NCBI GenBank assembly: GCA_964016875.1
Contig: OZ024719.1
Span: 30,614,679-30,678,678, forward strand
Length of the DNA stretch: 64,000 bases
Direction: 5' to 3'
Origin: Fallopia convolvulus
Lineage: Eukaryota > Streptophyta > Magnoliopsida > Caryophyllales > Polygonaceae
Below, in pieces: positions 56,363 through 64,000 of the stretch. Position 1 is the first letter of the stretch. Each line of letters starts with the position of its first letter. The notes below the pieces were generated by a model. The model ran no database searches, was not told the origin of the DNA, and saw only the letters and a list, made by a program, of their open reading frames with translations. The position numbers and the translations under genes are program-made.

Positions 56363-57745
56363 TTAGGCATGGCTCTCCGATCTCGGGCCTCTCTCATCAT
56401 ACTCCTCCAACGAATGAGATTTCTCCTCCTTACTTGCTCCATCATGTTCCTCTTTTCCTACACCAAAGTTATCCAAAGAATTCCTAGGAGATTCTACCAA
56501 TTCATCTTTCAAGTCACTAAGGCAAATGTAGGAGTCTCCTAAGTCATCTTTCAAATCACTTAAACAAATGTAGGAATCAAAAGTTTGAAAAGAATTGTGG
56601 TCATCACCAACATCAAAAGGATATAAGTAAGGATACTCTTCATTTCTCCTTGGGCTAGCATTGATCCTTGACTCATCTTGTTCCTCAACTTGCTCCAACA
56701 ACTCCCTTGCTTGTATTTGTTTATTGAACCCTTCATCACTTCTCAACACAATGACCTCTCTAGCAACTTCCACTTCTTCTCTTTTTCTCTTGGCACTCTC
56801 TTCAAGTTTGAGGATAGCCAAGGCGTCCGGCTCATTCAAAGCCTTGTTGAAGTGAAAATCGACCTTTTCTTCACCAATCTCAAAGGAAACTTTGCCGTTT
56901 TTGACATCAAACCTTGCCCCCTCCGTAGCTAAGAATGGTCTTCCTAAGATTATTGGGACCAAGGGGTCCTCGTGCATGTCCAAGATCACGAAATCATCGG
57001 GAACAAAGTACTTTCCAACTCGCACCGGCACGTCATCCAATATTCCCTTAGCTTTGATGATGGAACCGTCGGCCATAGTTAGAAACATATCGGCCGGCTC
57101 AATTTCACCTAAATTTGCCCTTCTCCAAATACTAGCGGGCATCACCGAAACACTTGCCCCAAGGTCACATAAGGCTTGGAAGTTTTGAGACCCCACACCA
57201 ATAGTGATAGCAAACCGACCGGGATCTCCTAGCTTTTGCGGTAACTCCAAGGTCTTGACCTCATCTTGCATTTCAACTATGGACCTCTTCTTGCTCAAAA
57301 TCTCCTTTAAAAACTTGGCATAGGATGGCATCTCGCTCAATGCATCGGTGAACGGGATAGAGATGTTCAAACCTTGCAAAAGCTTGAGAAACCTCTTGAA
57401 CTTGTTCTCAACAACATCTTTCGGCTTCTTTGAGGGATATGGAAGAGTTGTTGCACCTTGAATCTTGCTTGGATCAACCTCCTTGGACTTCTCCACTTCA
57501 CTTGCAACATTTCCTGGTTGGACCGACTTAGGCACCACGTCGGGCCCGATGTCGTGTATCACGGTCCTGGGGCAGAGCTGAGGTAGAGTAGTCGGATCGA
57601 CATCTGGGTACGTCGGGTCCGACTCACTCTCAACCCCGGTCCGGGGCAGAGGAGTTGATCTTCCTGCTGGGTCGACTTCAGGGAACCTCGGACCCGACTT
57701 GTTGGGTAAGTCGGTTCGGTCCGGACTCGGGTAGGTTTCGGCCAC
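56363..57745 (-). CDS. Athila-type aspartic protease ORF (gag-pol fragment)
   Basis: 460 codons. Residues about 110-290 match the Athila/Tat protease region: FKRFLKLLQGLNISIPFTDA, LPQKLGDPGRFAITIGVG, then the active-site triad in CDLGASVSVMP, and IILGRPFLATEGA near the C-terminal flap. The N-terminal 100 residues are low-complexity and come from three module copies (57520-57724). After protease the frame carries a tandem DSYICLSDLKD repeat and ends at a stop without any reverse transcriptase. It overlaps gag by 68 nt in the +1 frame, so a ribosomal frameshift or a past indel separates them. The first Met is in the overlap and may not be a real start. Confidence 0.65.
   Translation of the reverse strand: MAETYPSPDRTDLPNKSGPRFPEVDPAGRSTPLPRTGVESESDPTYPDVDPTTLPQLCPRTVIHDIGPDVVPKSVQPGNVASEVEKSKEVDPSKIQGATTLPYPSKKPKDVVENKFKRFLKLLQGLNISIPFTDALSEMPSYAKFLKEILSKKRSIVEMQDEVKTLELPQKLGDPGRFAITIGVGSQNFQALCDLGASVSVMPASIWRRANLGEIEPADMFLTMADGSIIKAKGILDDVPVRVGKYFVPDDFVILDMHEDPLVPIILGRPFLATEGARFDVKNGKVSFEIGEEKVDFHFNKALNEPDALAILKLEESAKRKREEVEVAREVIVLRSDEGFNKQIQARELLEQVEEQDESRINASPRRNEEYPYLYPFDVGDDHNSFQTFDSYICLSDLKDDLGDSYICLSDLKDELVESPRNSLDNFGVGKEEHDGASKEEKSHSLEEYDERGPRSESHA
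57520..57724 (-). repeat. Three tandem module copies in the protease ORF N-terminus
   Basis: Centres TCGGGCCCGA (57540-57549), TCGGGTCCGA (57613-57622) and TCGGACCCGA (57688-57697), with arms GGACCGAC (57520), ACGGTCC (57561), GTCGGATCGAC (57591), CCGGTCCGG (57636), GTCGAC (57671) and GTCGGTTCGGTCCGG (57710). Spacing between centres is about 75 bp. The translation includes TDLPNKSGPRFPEV, which echoes TDLPSKSGPRCSV of the LTR frame. Confidence 0.85.
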
Positions 57746-59282
57746 TTCTCAATCCAATTGCCCGGACTTCATTTTGATTGTTTTGAGCTCGGGGGTTCTC
57801 CTCGGGTCGGCCCAGAAGTCTTCCATTCTCTCTCGGGGCTTGAGTTGCAATTTGGGCAAATTGATTGTCGACTTGCCTCCTCCATTCACCAAACTCATTG
57901 AATTGGGTCCTCATCTCCTTGAACCCATCCCTCATCTCTTGAGAAAATGATTGTAGCTCATTGAATCCCGATGGCCTATATGGTGGTGGTTGCAGCGCCC
58001 TTGGCTCGTTTTGGTTGAAGTTGTTGTTGTAGCCTTGAACTTGACCGTTGTTCCACCGGCCATTACCACCATTGTTGAAGTTGCCTCTTCCACCGAAATT
58101 TCCTCGAACATAGTTTGCCTCCTCAATTTGCTCGGCCAAGTGCACTTGGCTCGCATTCGGACAAACTTGTGTAGCATGTGCAAAGGATCCACACTCCTCA
58201 CAAGCTCTAGCATTTTGCTTGTAGTAGTGGACTTGCCTCTTAAGCTTGGTCACTTCACCTTCAAGGAATTGGAGCTTCACATCCTTGTCAATGTCTTCTC
58301 CCTTTGGATCATATAACTTCCTTGCACCTTCACCTTGAACTTTCACCTCTTTGCTAGCTTGACTCACCCCATACATGGCCTCATAATCGGATAGCTTGTC
58401 AAGTAGCTCCCAAGCTTGATCCGGTGTCAAGTCTATGAACCCACAATCGGTGTGGAGATTGAGCTTGTCCTTCGTTGCCGGATTGATGCCTTGGAAAAAG
58501 ATGTCTTGGAGCACATATGGTTGTTGGCCATGAGTAGGACATTGGCGCAACATCTCCTTGAAACGGTCCCATGCTTCGAAGAGAGGCTCATTCGGACTTT
58601 GTTGAAAGCTTGCAATTTTCCTTCTTAGCTCGGTTGTCTTTGAGGGCGGGAAGAACTTCATCAAGAAAGCATCATGGAGTGCCTTCCAAGTTGTGATCGA
58701 CCTAGGGGCTTGGCTCTCGAGCCAATGTGTGGCCTTGCCCCCAAGTGACCACTTGAACGCCTTTAGAAGCACATACTCCAACGTCTCCTCGTCGGTAGAG
58801 ATTGTCTCACACATGTCCACAAAGCGTTTGACGTGCTCTATGGGACACTCATGTGGACGGCCCTCGAATTGATCACGCTTGATGAGGGAGATGAATTGCG
58901 TCTTGATCTCAAAATTCTTGGCAACCTCGGGAAGCACAATAACCGGTTCGGGTACCCTCAACTCCGGATGCATGTATTGGCGTGCATTCCGGGGTAGAGC
59001 GTTGAGTTGAGCCTCGGCCCTCATCCGTTGCTCCTGTTCTCTTCTTGCCACCGCCTCTTGATTGTCCTTCTCAAGTTGCAATCTAGCCATTTCGGCCCTA
59101 AGTCGAGCCAACTCCTCATCACCATGGAGAGCTTGATTCTCCATCCTTTTCCTTCTTCGGGCTTCTTTGAGAATACTTTCCGGATCACTCACAAACTCAA
59201 GCTCAAGTGTTCCTCGGGAGGAACGAGCTCGCATACACCTACGAAACAAAGACACAAACCAAAACAAATCAAAAACAAACAA
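57678..59282 (-). CDS. Athila-type Gag polyprotein, 534 codons, intact
   Basis: Capsid/nucleocapsid precursor that packages element RNA. Residues 45-90 are probably coiled-coil (EELARLRAEMARLQLEK). The retrotransposon Gag domain (about 125-260) has FEGRPHECPIEHVKRFVDMC, WSLGGKATHWLESQ, HDAFLMKFFPPSKTTELRRK and FEAWDRFKEMLRQCP. One CCHC zinc knuckle, CEECGSFAHATQVC, lies near 370, followed by a Gly/Asn-rich nucleocapsid tail. The frame starts upstream of likely true starts (MRARSS or MENQALHG). It lies just after the primer-binding site on the minus strand and overlaps the protease ORF. Confidence 0.75.
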   Translation of the reverse strand: MFVFDLFWFVSLFRRCMRARSSRGTLELEFVSDPESILKEARRRKRMENQALHGDEELARLRAEMARLQLEKDNQEAVARREQEQRMRAEAQLNALPRNARQYMHPELRVPEPVIVLPEVAKNFEIKTQFISLIKRDQFEGRPHECPIEHVKRFVDMCETISTDEETLEYVLLKAFKWSLGGKATHWLESQAPRSITTWKALHDAFLMKFFPPSKTTELRRKIASFQQSPNEPLFEAWDRFKEMLRQCPTHGQQPYVLQDIFFQGINPATKDKLNLHTDCGFIDLTPDQAWELLDKLSDYEAMYGVSQASKEVKVQGEGARKLYDPKGEDIDKDVKLQFLEGEVTKLKRQVHYYKQNARACEECGSFAHATQVCPNASQVHLAEQIEEANYVRGNFGGRGNFNNGGNGRWNNGQVQGYNNNFNQNEPRALQPPPYRPSGFNELQSFSQEMRDGFKEMRTQFNEFGEWRRQVDNQFAQIATQAPRENGRLLGRPEENPRAQNNQNEVRAIGLRSGRNLPESGPNRLTQQVGSEVP

Positions 59283-59362
59283 AGGGTTTGGGCTATTCCC
59301 TCACCCAAATCACTACCAAAACACAAGAAACTCACCAAATTGGCACTCAATGCACTTAGAAT

Positions 59363-59380
59363 TCCCCGACAACGGCGCCA
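59363..59380 (-). other. Primer-binding site, tRNA-Asp type
   Basis: Minus-strand TGGCGCCGTTGTCGGGGA, complementary to the 3' end of plant tRNA-Asp with one difference, six bases after the LTR end (59387). This priming choice is typical of the Athila/Tat branch and fixes element orientation. Confidence 0.85.
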
Positions 59381-59386
59381 ATCTTT

Positions 59387-60793
59387 TGATCGCTCACTAA
59401 TGCGAGGGTCTAGAGATACAATTTATAACCCGACCCCGTTGTAGCACGTGGTGGGTGTCGAACGCTCGGGAAATCTACTCGATTGAGGTGCCTAAACACT
59501 AGAAAGCTGGAAAGGAGAACTTAAAACAAAGGAAAACAAAGAGAACAGTCGGGACCGACACAAGTGTCACTTCGGGTCCGATGTTGGCGACAAAGAGGGA
59601 AGTCGGGACCGACGTAGAGCAAGTCGGGCCCGATGTAGCTGGTTTTGTCGAACTCAAAGATTGAAAGTAGATCTTGGGCTTTTGGGTTCCTTCTCTAGTA
59701 GATTAAGGCTTTTCCACCCCAATTCAAGCAATAAGTGATGATCGGAATAGGATCGAGGTGCTTTCACCCTCGTTCCAACCACTTCTACACATCGATCATT
59801 GGGGAAATCCCCTTCGAAGCAAGGTCTTGAGATGGACAAATGTTCACTTTCGTTACTTTGCCAATCACAAGCCTTGATTCCTTACTTTCATAAGGAATTG
59901 TAGCTCTATGTAGAGTGGGTTCCTAGATCAAGCACTCAAGGCTTATGGAATTGGGGTTTCTAGCCCAAACTAGCTAGAGTTTTCCCCCATAACCCAAGAT
60001 CAAGGAGATCTACTCCATATGGCAAACAAAGAAAGCAAACAAATCACAAAGCAAAGCAATCAACATCATCAATCTCAAACCAAAGCCAAATTTCATTCAC
60101 AAATCAAAAGCAATCCACAAACTCCAATCCAAGGTTTCCAAATCCACAAAATCAAAACAAGGCAAAGCTAATCTATCACCAAACCTATCAAATCTCCTTC
60201 TCCTATGCCGATTCCCTCTCTTCTCCTTCTCCTCTCCTTCCTCCTTGCTCTCCAAGTATCCTCTTGAGAGTTTTTGAGATTTGGTTAGTTGCTAAGTGTG
60301 TGGGAACCTCCTCCAATTAGAAGATAAGAGAGCCTTAATAGATGAGGGGAAAAAGTGGTAGTTTACAATTTCGTGCCTTGGAGCCCAATCCAGCCAGCGA
60401 CCGACTCGGACCGACACGGAGCACCTCGGGCCCGACTTACTGGGCAAGTCGGTCCGAGGTCCAAAAATCTTCTCGAGTCCGGCGTTGGTTCTAACTCGAT
60501 CCGGACCTCGTTCCACCTTCTTCTGGTTGGCTTTTCTCTTGTTCTTCTTCATGGCTTGCTCCTCTCTTTCCCTCTTAAGCTCGGGCCTTGCTCCATGTTC
60601 CGATTCTCCTTCAAAACGACCCTTGATCCATGCCAAAACACCTACAAAACACATAAAACGCGCATAGTCTCCGAATCTCATAGAAATACGGGAACTAAGC
60701 TAAAAAGGAACAAAACACACAAGAAAAGGGGAAAAAAGAAACATATTTACAAAGGGAATCATATATAAAACACCACCAAATAAAGAGACATCA
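59387..60793 (-). mobile_element. 5' LTR of the Athila-type element (complete, 1407 bp)
   Basis: On the minus strand it runs from TGATGTCTC (60793) to GAGCGATCA (59387), next to the primer-binding site. 59992-60793 is shared with the truncated 3' LTR. 59387-59991 is unique here and contains two further module copies (GTCGGGACCGAC at 59548 with TCGGGTCCGA at 59572-59581; GTCGGGACCGAC at 59602 with TCGGGCCCGA at 59624-59633). Sequence to the right of 60793 belongs to an older gypsy LTR fragment, i.e. the insertion site. Confidence 0.85.
60407..60456 (-). repeat. LTR module (GGGCCC type), copy 2
   Basis: CGGACCGAC (60407-60415), 10 nt, TCGGGCCCGA (60426-60435), 12 nt, GTCGGTCCG (60448-60456). 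Identical to the copy at 51678-51727. Confidence 0.9.
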
Positions 60794-61731
60794 TCGTTCT
60801 GCGACTTGCTCGGTTTTTGTTCTAGTTCTTATTAGACGTTATATTGTGCTTGTAGGATTGGTTTTGGGGAACAAGTCCCTACTGCTTTTTTTACGAAAAA
60901 TGTATTTTTATGTGATATGTGTGCGATTCATTTTTAATTAGTTTTATCGTATGTGAGTTATGTGCTTGATTTGAGAACTGGCATGTAATGACGAAGAAGG
61001 GTTGCATTGCTGGAATGATATGCAATGATGAAGAAGGGTTGCATTATCGCGTAGAATGCAATGGTGAAGAAGGGTTGCATTGCCGCAAAATAAATTGTAT
61101 GGGTGTGTTTGGATGCGTGGAGGAGAATGTGTAGGTGGATGTGCAAAATTGTGTAAATGTGAATGTGTTTAGGTGTATGTGTGACTATTTGGAATTTAGG
61201 TATGGACTGTAGTTGGTTTACGTGCTTGTTAATCGTGCTTGTGAATGTTAGGAATTGCGTGTTGGTTTTTAAAACTCTTACTAGTGCCGTGTAATTTCTA
61301 ACTTGGATTGGAATAGGAACTGACCCCTCGGGGACTTATTTTTCAGTTGCAGGTACGTATTAGGAACTGTGATGGATCCCTAGCTGAGTGATGGAGCGGA
61401 GGTTGGCGCACGTGTCATTAGGCTTGGAATAGGTTGAGGGTTTTCATTTCTTTTCCTTGGTCCAGTGGTTAGAAATGTTTAGAGTTAAGAAAAAAAAAGT
61501 TTTGTTTGGTGAAGTGTGGTAAAAGTTGATTTCATTTTAATCTTTGGGGTTGGGTTTCATGGATGTTTTCTAATCCATTATTTTTAGTAAATACTAGTTG
61601 GATGTTTTAAATTGTTTTCTCGTCGTGCCCGAGTTGCAAGATCCGAATGAACTTGTTGTTAGGTTAGCCTAAGTAGTACTTGGTAAGGTCTACTACCTAG
61701 TAGCGCCCCGGTTTAAGGTCGGGGTGTTACA
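60794..61731 (+). mobile_element. LTR fragment of the 2.6-kb-LTR gypsy family, inverted relative to the left copies
   Basis: Ends AGGTCGGGGTGTTACA at 61731. Its reverse complement matches 46557 to about 47600 at a visibly lower level (roughly 70%): TGTAACACCCCGACC, GGCGCTACTAGG, CTTGCAACTCGGGCACGACG, GGGACTTGTTCCCCAAAACC, ACCGAGCAAGTCG. It is cut at 60794 by the Athila-type insertion; its upstream part is not found on the other side. No primer-binding site follows, so it is a 3' or solo LTR remnant. Confidence 0.65.
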
Positions 61732-62354
61732 ATTTCAATTTTCATTTTTTTGGTTTAAAATTAAAACATTAATGTTTATGAGTTGGGAATTGAAGAACAT
61801 GATAGAAAATTAAAAGAAAAAGGGAAGATTAAAGGGAAGAAGATGAACTCAGGAGATGAGGAAGACGTAGTAAAGAGGTAGAAAAGGTAGGAGGAGTCAA
61901 GAGTGTTATTAAAGAGAAAAAGATATATTTTTATTAAAACGCGTGCTATAATAATTGTGGTGGCACAAGATTTGTATTCTATTAAGTAGCGGGTGATCCG
62001 GAATAGGCTGGGACACACTCGGATCGGGCTTGAGCAATGACGGCTAGTGACAAAGGGGGCTCATAGTGTGGGTCGCGAGTTGTGGCTCGGGTCATCGGGA
62101 GGGTGAGAAACAAAATGTTAGGCAAGGAATCGAAAATGGCAATTATCAAATTAGACTAAATTGAAAATGGAGATTATAGAGCTATGATAGATTTGGACAC
62201 GAGAGACTCGAATTTGATCTCAATTTAAAGAATAGATCAAAGGATTAGCAAAATTTGAAGGAAATCGTCAAAAATCCATCCCACCTCACTTTTCAAGGGT
62301 TGCCTTCTTCATCTTCAATGGACGCCGCACTTCTCTCCAACCTTCGTTGCCGCT
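61732..62354. other. Spacer, no feature recognised
   Basis: AT-rich then moderately GC-rich DNA with no ORF or repeat that I can name. Confidence 0.5.
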
Positions 62355-62475
62355 AGGGATGGCAATGGGGCGGGCATTCCCCATTACCTGTGGGGATTTC
62401 CCGTTACAGGTACGGGGATGGGGATTTTTTAGTGGGAATGGAGGCGGGAGTAATTTCCCGTTACATGTATCGAGT
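62353..62475 (+). mobile_element. End of a hAT-like non-autonomous repeat, truncated
   Basis: CTAGGGATGGCAATGGGGCG, GGCATTCCCCATTACC, TGTGGGGATTTCCCGTTAC, AGGTACGGGGATGGGGATT are the recurrent sequence of plant hAT-type elements starting AGGGATGGCAATGGGG. The other terminus is absent, so it is cut near 62475. Confidence 0.5.
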
Positions 62476-62492
62476 CATGGCCCCACGGTATT

Positions 62493-62816
62493 GTGCATAT
62501 CAGGTCACCGTTGCGCACGCTGATTTCCGACCTTGGCGCGCCTTGGCCTTTGATGAATGGTACCACTTCTTCGGGCACTTTTAAAGGCACTATGCTCCAT
62601 GATTTGAGTGAAGATCTCAACCCTAATGACAAGTTCAAATTGCATGACAAAGGAGGGTCTTCACTTGGACAAATATCCAAGGCCGGTGTCCGAGGCGCTA
62701 AGAAGCCAAGTCAAGGTACCACGCCCTATCTTGGGCGCATCACTCGAGCACATGCTAGGGCAATGCTTGACAAGATCAAGGAGGAGATCATGACTCATGA
62801 GTTGGACTATGGTTAG
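62493..62816 (+). pseudogene. Tail of a Ty3/gypsy polyprotein on the + strand
   Basis: A frame ending LGRITRAHARAMLDKIKEEI and a stop at 62816 resembles the GxxTRxRA tail that ends many plant gypsy polyproteins. Only about 70 C-terminal codons are convincing; the upstream frame is composition. A G-rich stretch, AAGTGAAGGGGCTGG, follows near 62931 and could be the polypurine tract. Confidence 0.4.
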
Positions 62817-62950
62817 AAAAGGTGAAGGTTGGAGTCTCGTTTTAACTAGTGGCCCGACAAGTGACTATTTTGCGGTTAAGGACAATTAATGTGTTCTCGA
62901 GTTTTATGGGTTGTTTTTGTAATTTTATTTAAGTGAAGGGGCTGGTTTTA

Positions 62951-63477
62951 TGATATTAATTCTCTAGGTTATATGGTCGGCCTCCCTTCCTTGGTTCCTT
63001 GGATTGGACGAAAATACTCTCTTGTTGCTTACTTTTCCTTTGCAATTTCAATTCAAGTTCTTGTTCTTGTATTTCGTTCGTTCAATTCTCGTTGTTCAAA
63101 TTGTTGGTGAGCAATATCCGACAATTTGGGCATCTTAGTTTGTTTGAGATCTTGGTGAGTCATATCCAAGTTGTCAAACATCCATATCCCCTTGTTCTCC
63201 CCATTTCGATCCATCATCCATCTCGGTGGTTTTTGCACCCCCTTAGTAAAAGCGACATATCTTTTAATCCAATCATCATATAGGTCTGAAATTTTGAGGA
63301 GTTAGACTAGACTCATAGATATAACTGTTAGAATTGGAATCACTCAATTCCGAGTTCGGACAAGGAATATCCAGCCAGTTGAAGACGGGTCAGTTGCGTG
63401 GTGTTTGTTGTCGGAATTCCTTGGATTCTCGTGGCGATCTCTTTGCATCATCATCTACACCATCGATCCTCTCATCA
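62951..63477 (+). mobile_element. Candidate LTR, + strand
   Basis: Begins TGATATTAATTC after a purine-rich stretch and ends CTCATCA two bases before a primer-binding site, giving TGA...TCA ends. Length 527 bp. The second LTR lies outside the window, so the left edge is a guess. Confidence 0.4.
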
Positions 63478-63479
63478 AG

Positions 63480-63492
63480 TGGTATCAGAGCC
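63480..63492 (+). other. Primer-binding site, initiator tRNA-Met type
   Basis: TGGTATCAGAGCC on the + strand, complementary to the 3' end of initiator tRNA-Met, two bases after the candidate LTR end. Confidence 0.8.
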
Positions 63493-64000
63493 ATGCGAAG
63501 GTATCGCCATCTAAACCTTTTTCCGACCTTGAATTTCCACTTGTTGCAAGGTTTTAGGTTCGAACTCTTTATTGGTTGCGTTGTATTGTTGTGTGCGACC
63601 ATAGTGTCCTTGTTGTGTGTTGTTGTGGTCGTTGCTTTGTCTTGATCTTGTGGTTGTCTTGGCCGAGTGTGTGTTCAGCCAAGCTGCAAATCATGCTCAA
63701 AAACGTTCCAATAGAACACCCAAAAGAGTTTTCAAAAGTTGGTAGTTGAAAGGGTGCATTTTGTTGCATGATTAAAGCCTTCCTTTAGTGCTTGAAATGA
63801 ATTGATCTTTGCTGAATTTTGCTGAGAAAAAAACGTGTGAAGGAGGTCCCAAACCAGCCTTGTTTGTTTTCATTACATGCTTGTTGTTAGTTGCGGTGCT
63901 AGGATATGGGAACGACACCGAGACGAGACATCTTGTGTTGTGTTTAAGTGTCTTGAAATCTTTTGTTGAATAATCAGAAAAACCTTGCCGGCGACGTAAA
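63493..64000 (+). other. Leader of a + strand LTR retrotransposon running off the window
   Basis: Sequence after the primer-binding site; no long open frame begins before the window ends. Gag would be expected to the right. Confidence 0.4.

Noticed and set aside
45518..61731. The inverted TGTAACACCCCG termini as one giant DNA transposon
   Set aside because: They are LTR 3' ends of one gypsy family in opposite orientations at different divergence, with no matching target duplication (TGTAT left, ATTTC right).
1..64000. CRISPR arrays, operons, bacterial-type genes
   Set aside because: No regularly spaced repeats of that type; intron-rich plant nuclear DNA.

Overview
The window is nuclear DNA from a flowering plant, probably a eudicot. 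It holds one ordinary gene, an intron-rich TARGET OF RAPAMYCIN (TOR) kinase gene on the + strand, set in AT-rich DNA filled with plant transposable elements. The plant assignment rests on the close match of the predicted protein to plant TOR, on the elements present (Athila and other Ty3/gypsy LTR retrotransposons, PIF/Harbinger, Helitron ends, tRNA-type SINEs), and on short AG|GT-bounded exons with AT-rich introns. I could not assign a species.

TOR (13211-41479). I resolved 57 coding exons joining to 7410 nt, an uninterrupted 2469-residue protein. It has an alpha-solenoid (HEAT) region, then FAT, FRB, PI3K-related kinase and FATC domains. Every intron is GT-AG except intron 46, which is GC-AG. 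A 10-codon upstream ORF ends 8 nt before the start codon. The introns hold MITEs, LINE/SINE tails, microsatellites, tandem duplications, a 5S-rRNA-derived sequence and a retroelement ORF fragment.

Left flank (1-13210). There is AT-rich DNA, two tRNA-like SINE heads and a 5'-truncated + strand Athila-type element (end of its ORF1, 3' untranslated region, LTR). There is also a decayed RPA70-like relic and two Helitron-type 3' termini, one ending about 350 bp upstream of the TOR start codon. A MITE family member occurs on each side of TOR, in opposite orientation.

Right flank (41480-64000). In order: a decayed PIF/Harbinger element (about 42.85-44.97 kb); a rearranged Ty3/gypsy element on the minus strand with a 2.6-kb LTR (45.5-51.26 kb); a young minus-strand Athila-type element (51.26-60.79 kb) with gag, protease and an ORF1-like gene but no reverse transcriptase, RNase H or integrase; an inverted LTR fragment of the first gypsy family (60.79-61.73 kb); and at the window edge a + strand pol tail, candidate LTR and primer-binding site.

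The observation I rank highest concerns the two Athila-type elements. Each carries many copies of a short module: a 10-bp palindrome flanked by 9-bp inverted arms. The module sits in the LTR, the untranslated regions and inside coding sequence. The palindrome is TCGGGCCCGA in the right element and TCGGTACCGA in the left one, and the flanking arms differ in step, so the architecture is kept while the sequence has changed. As RNA, each LTR copy could form a stem with a self-complementary loop.
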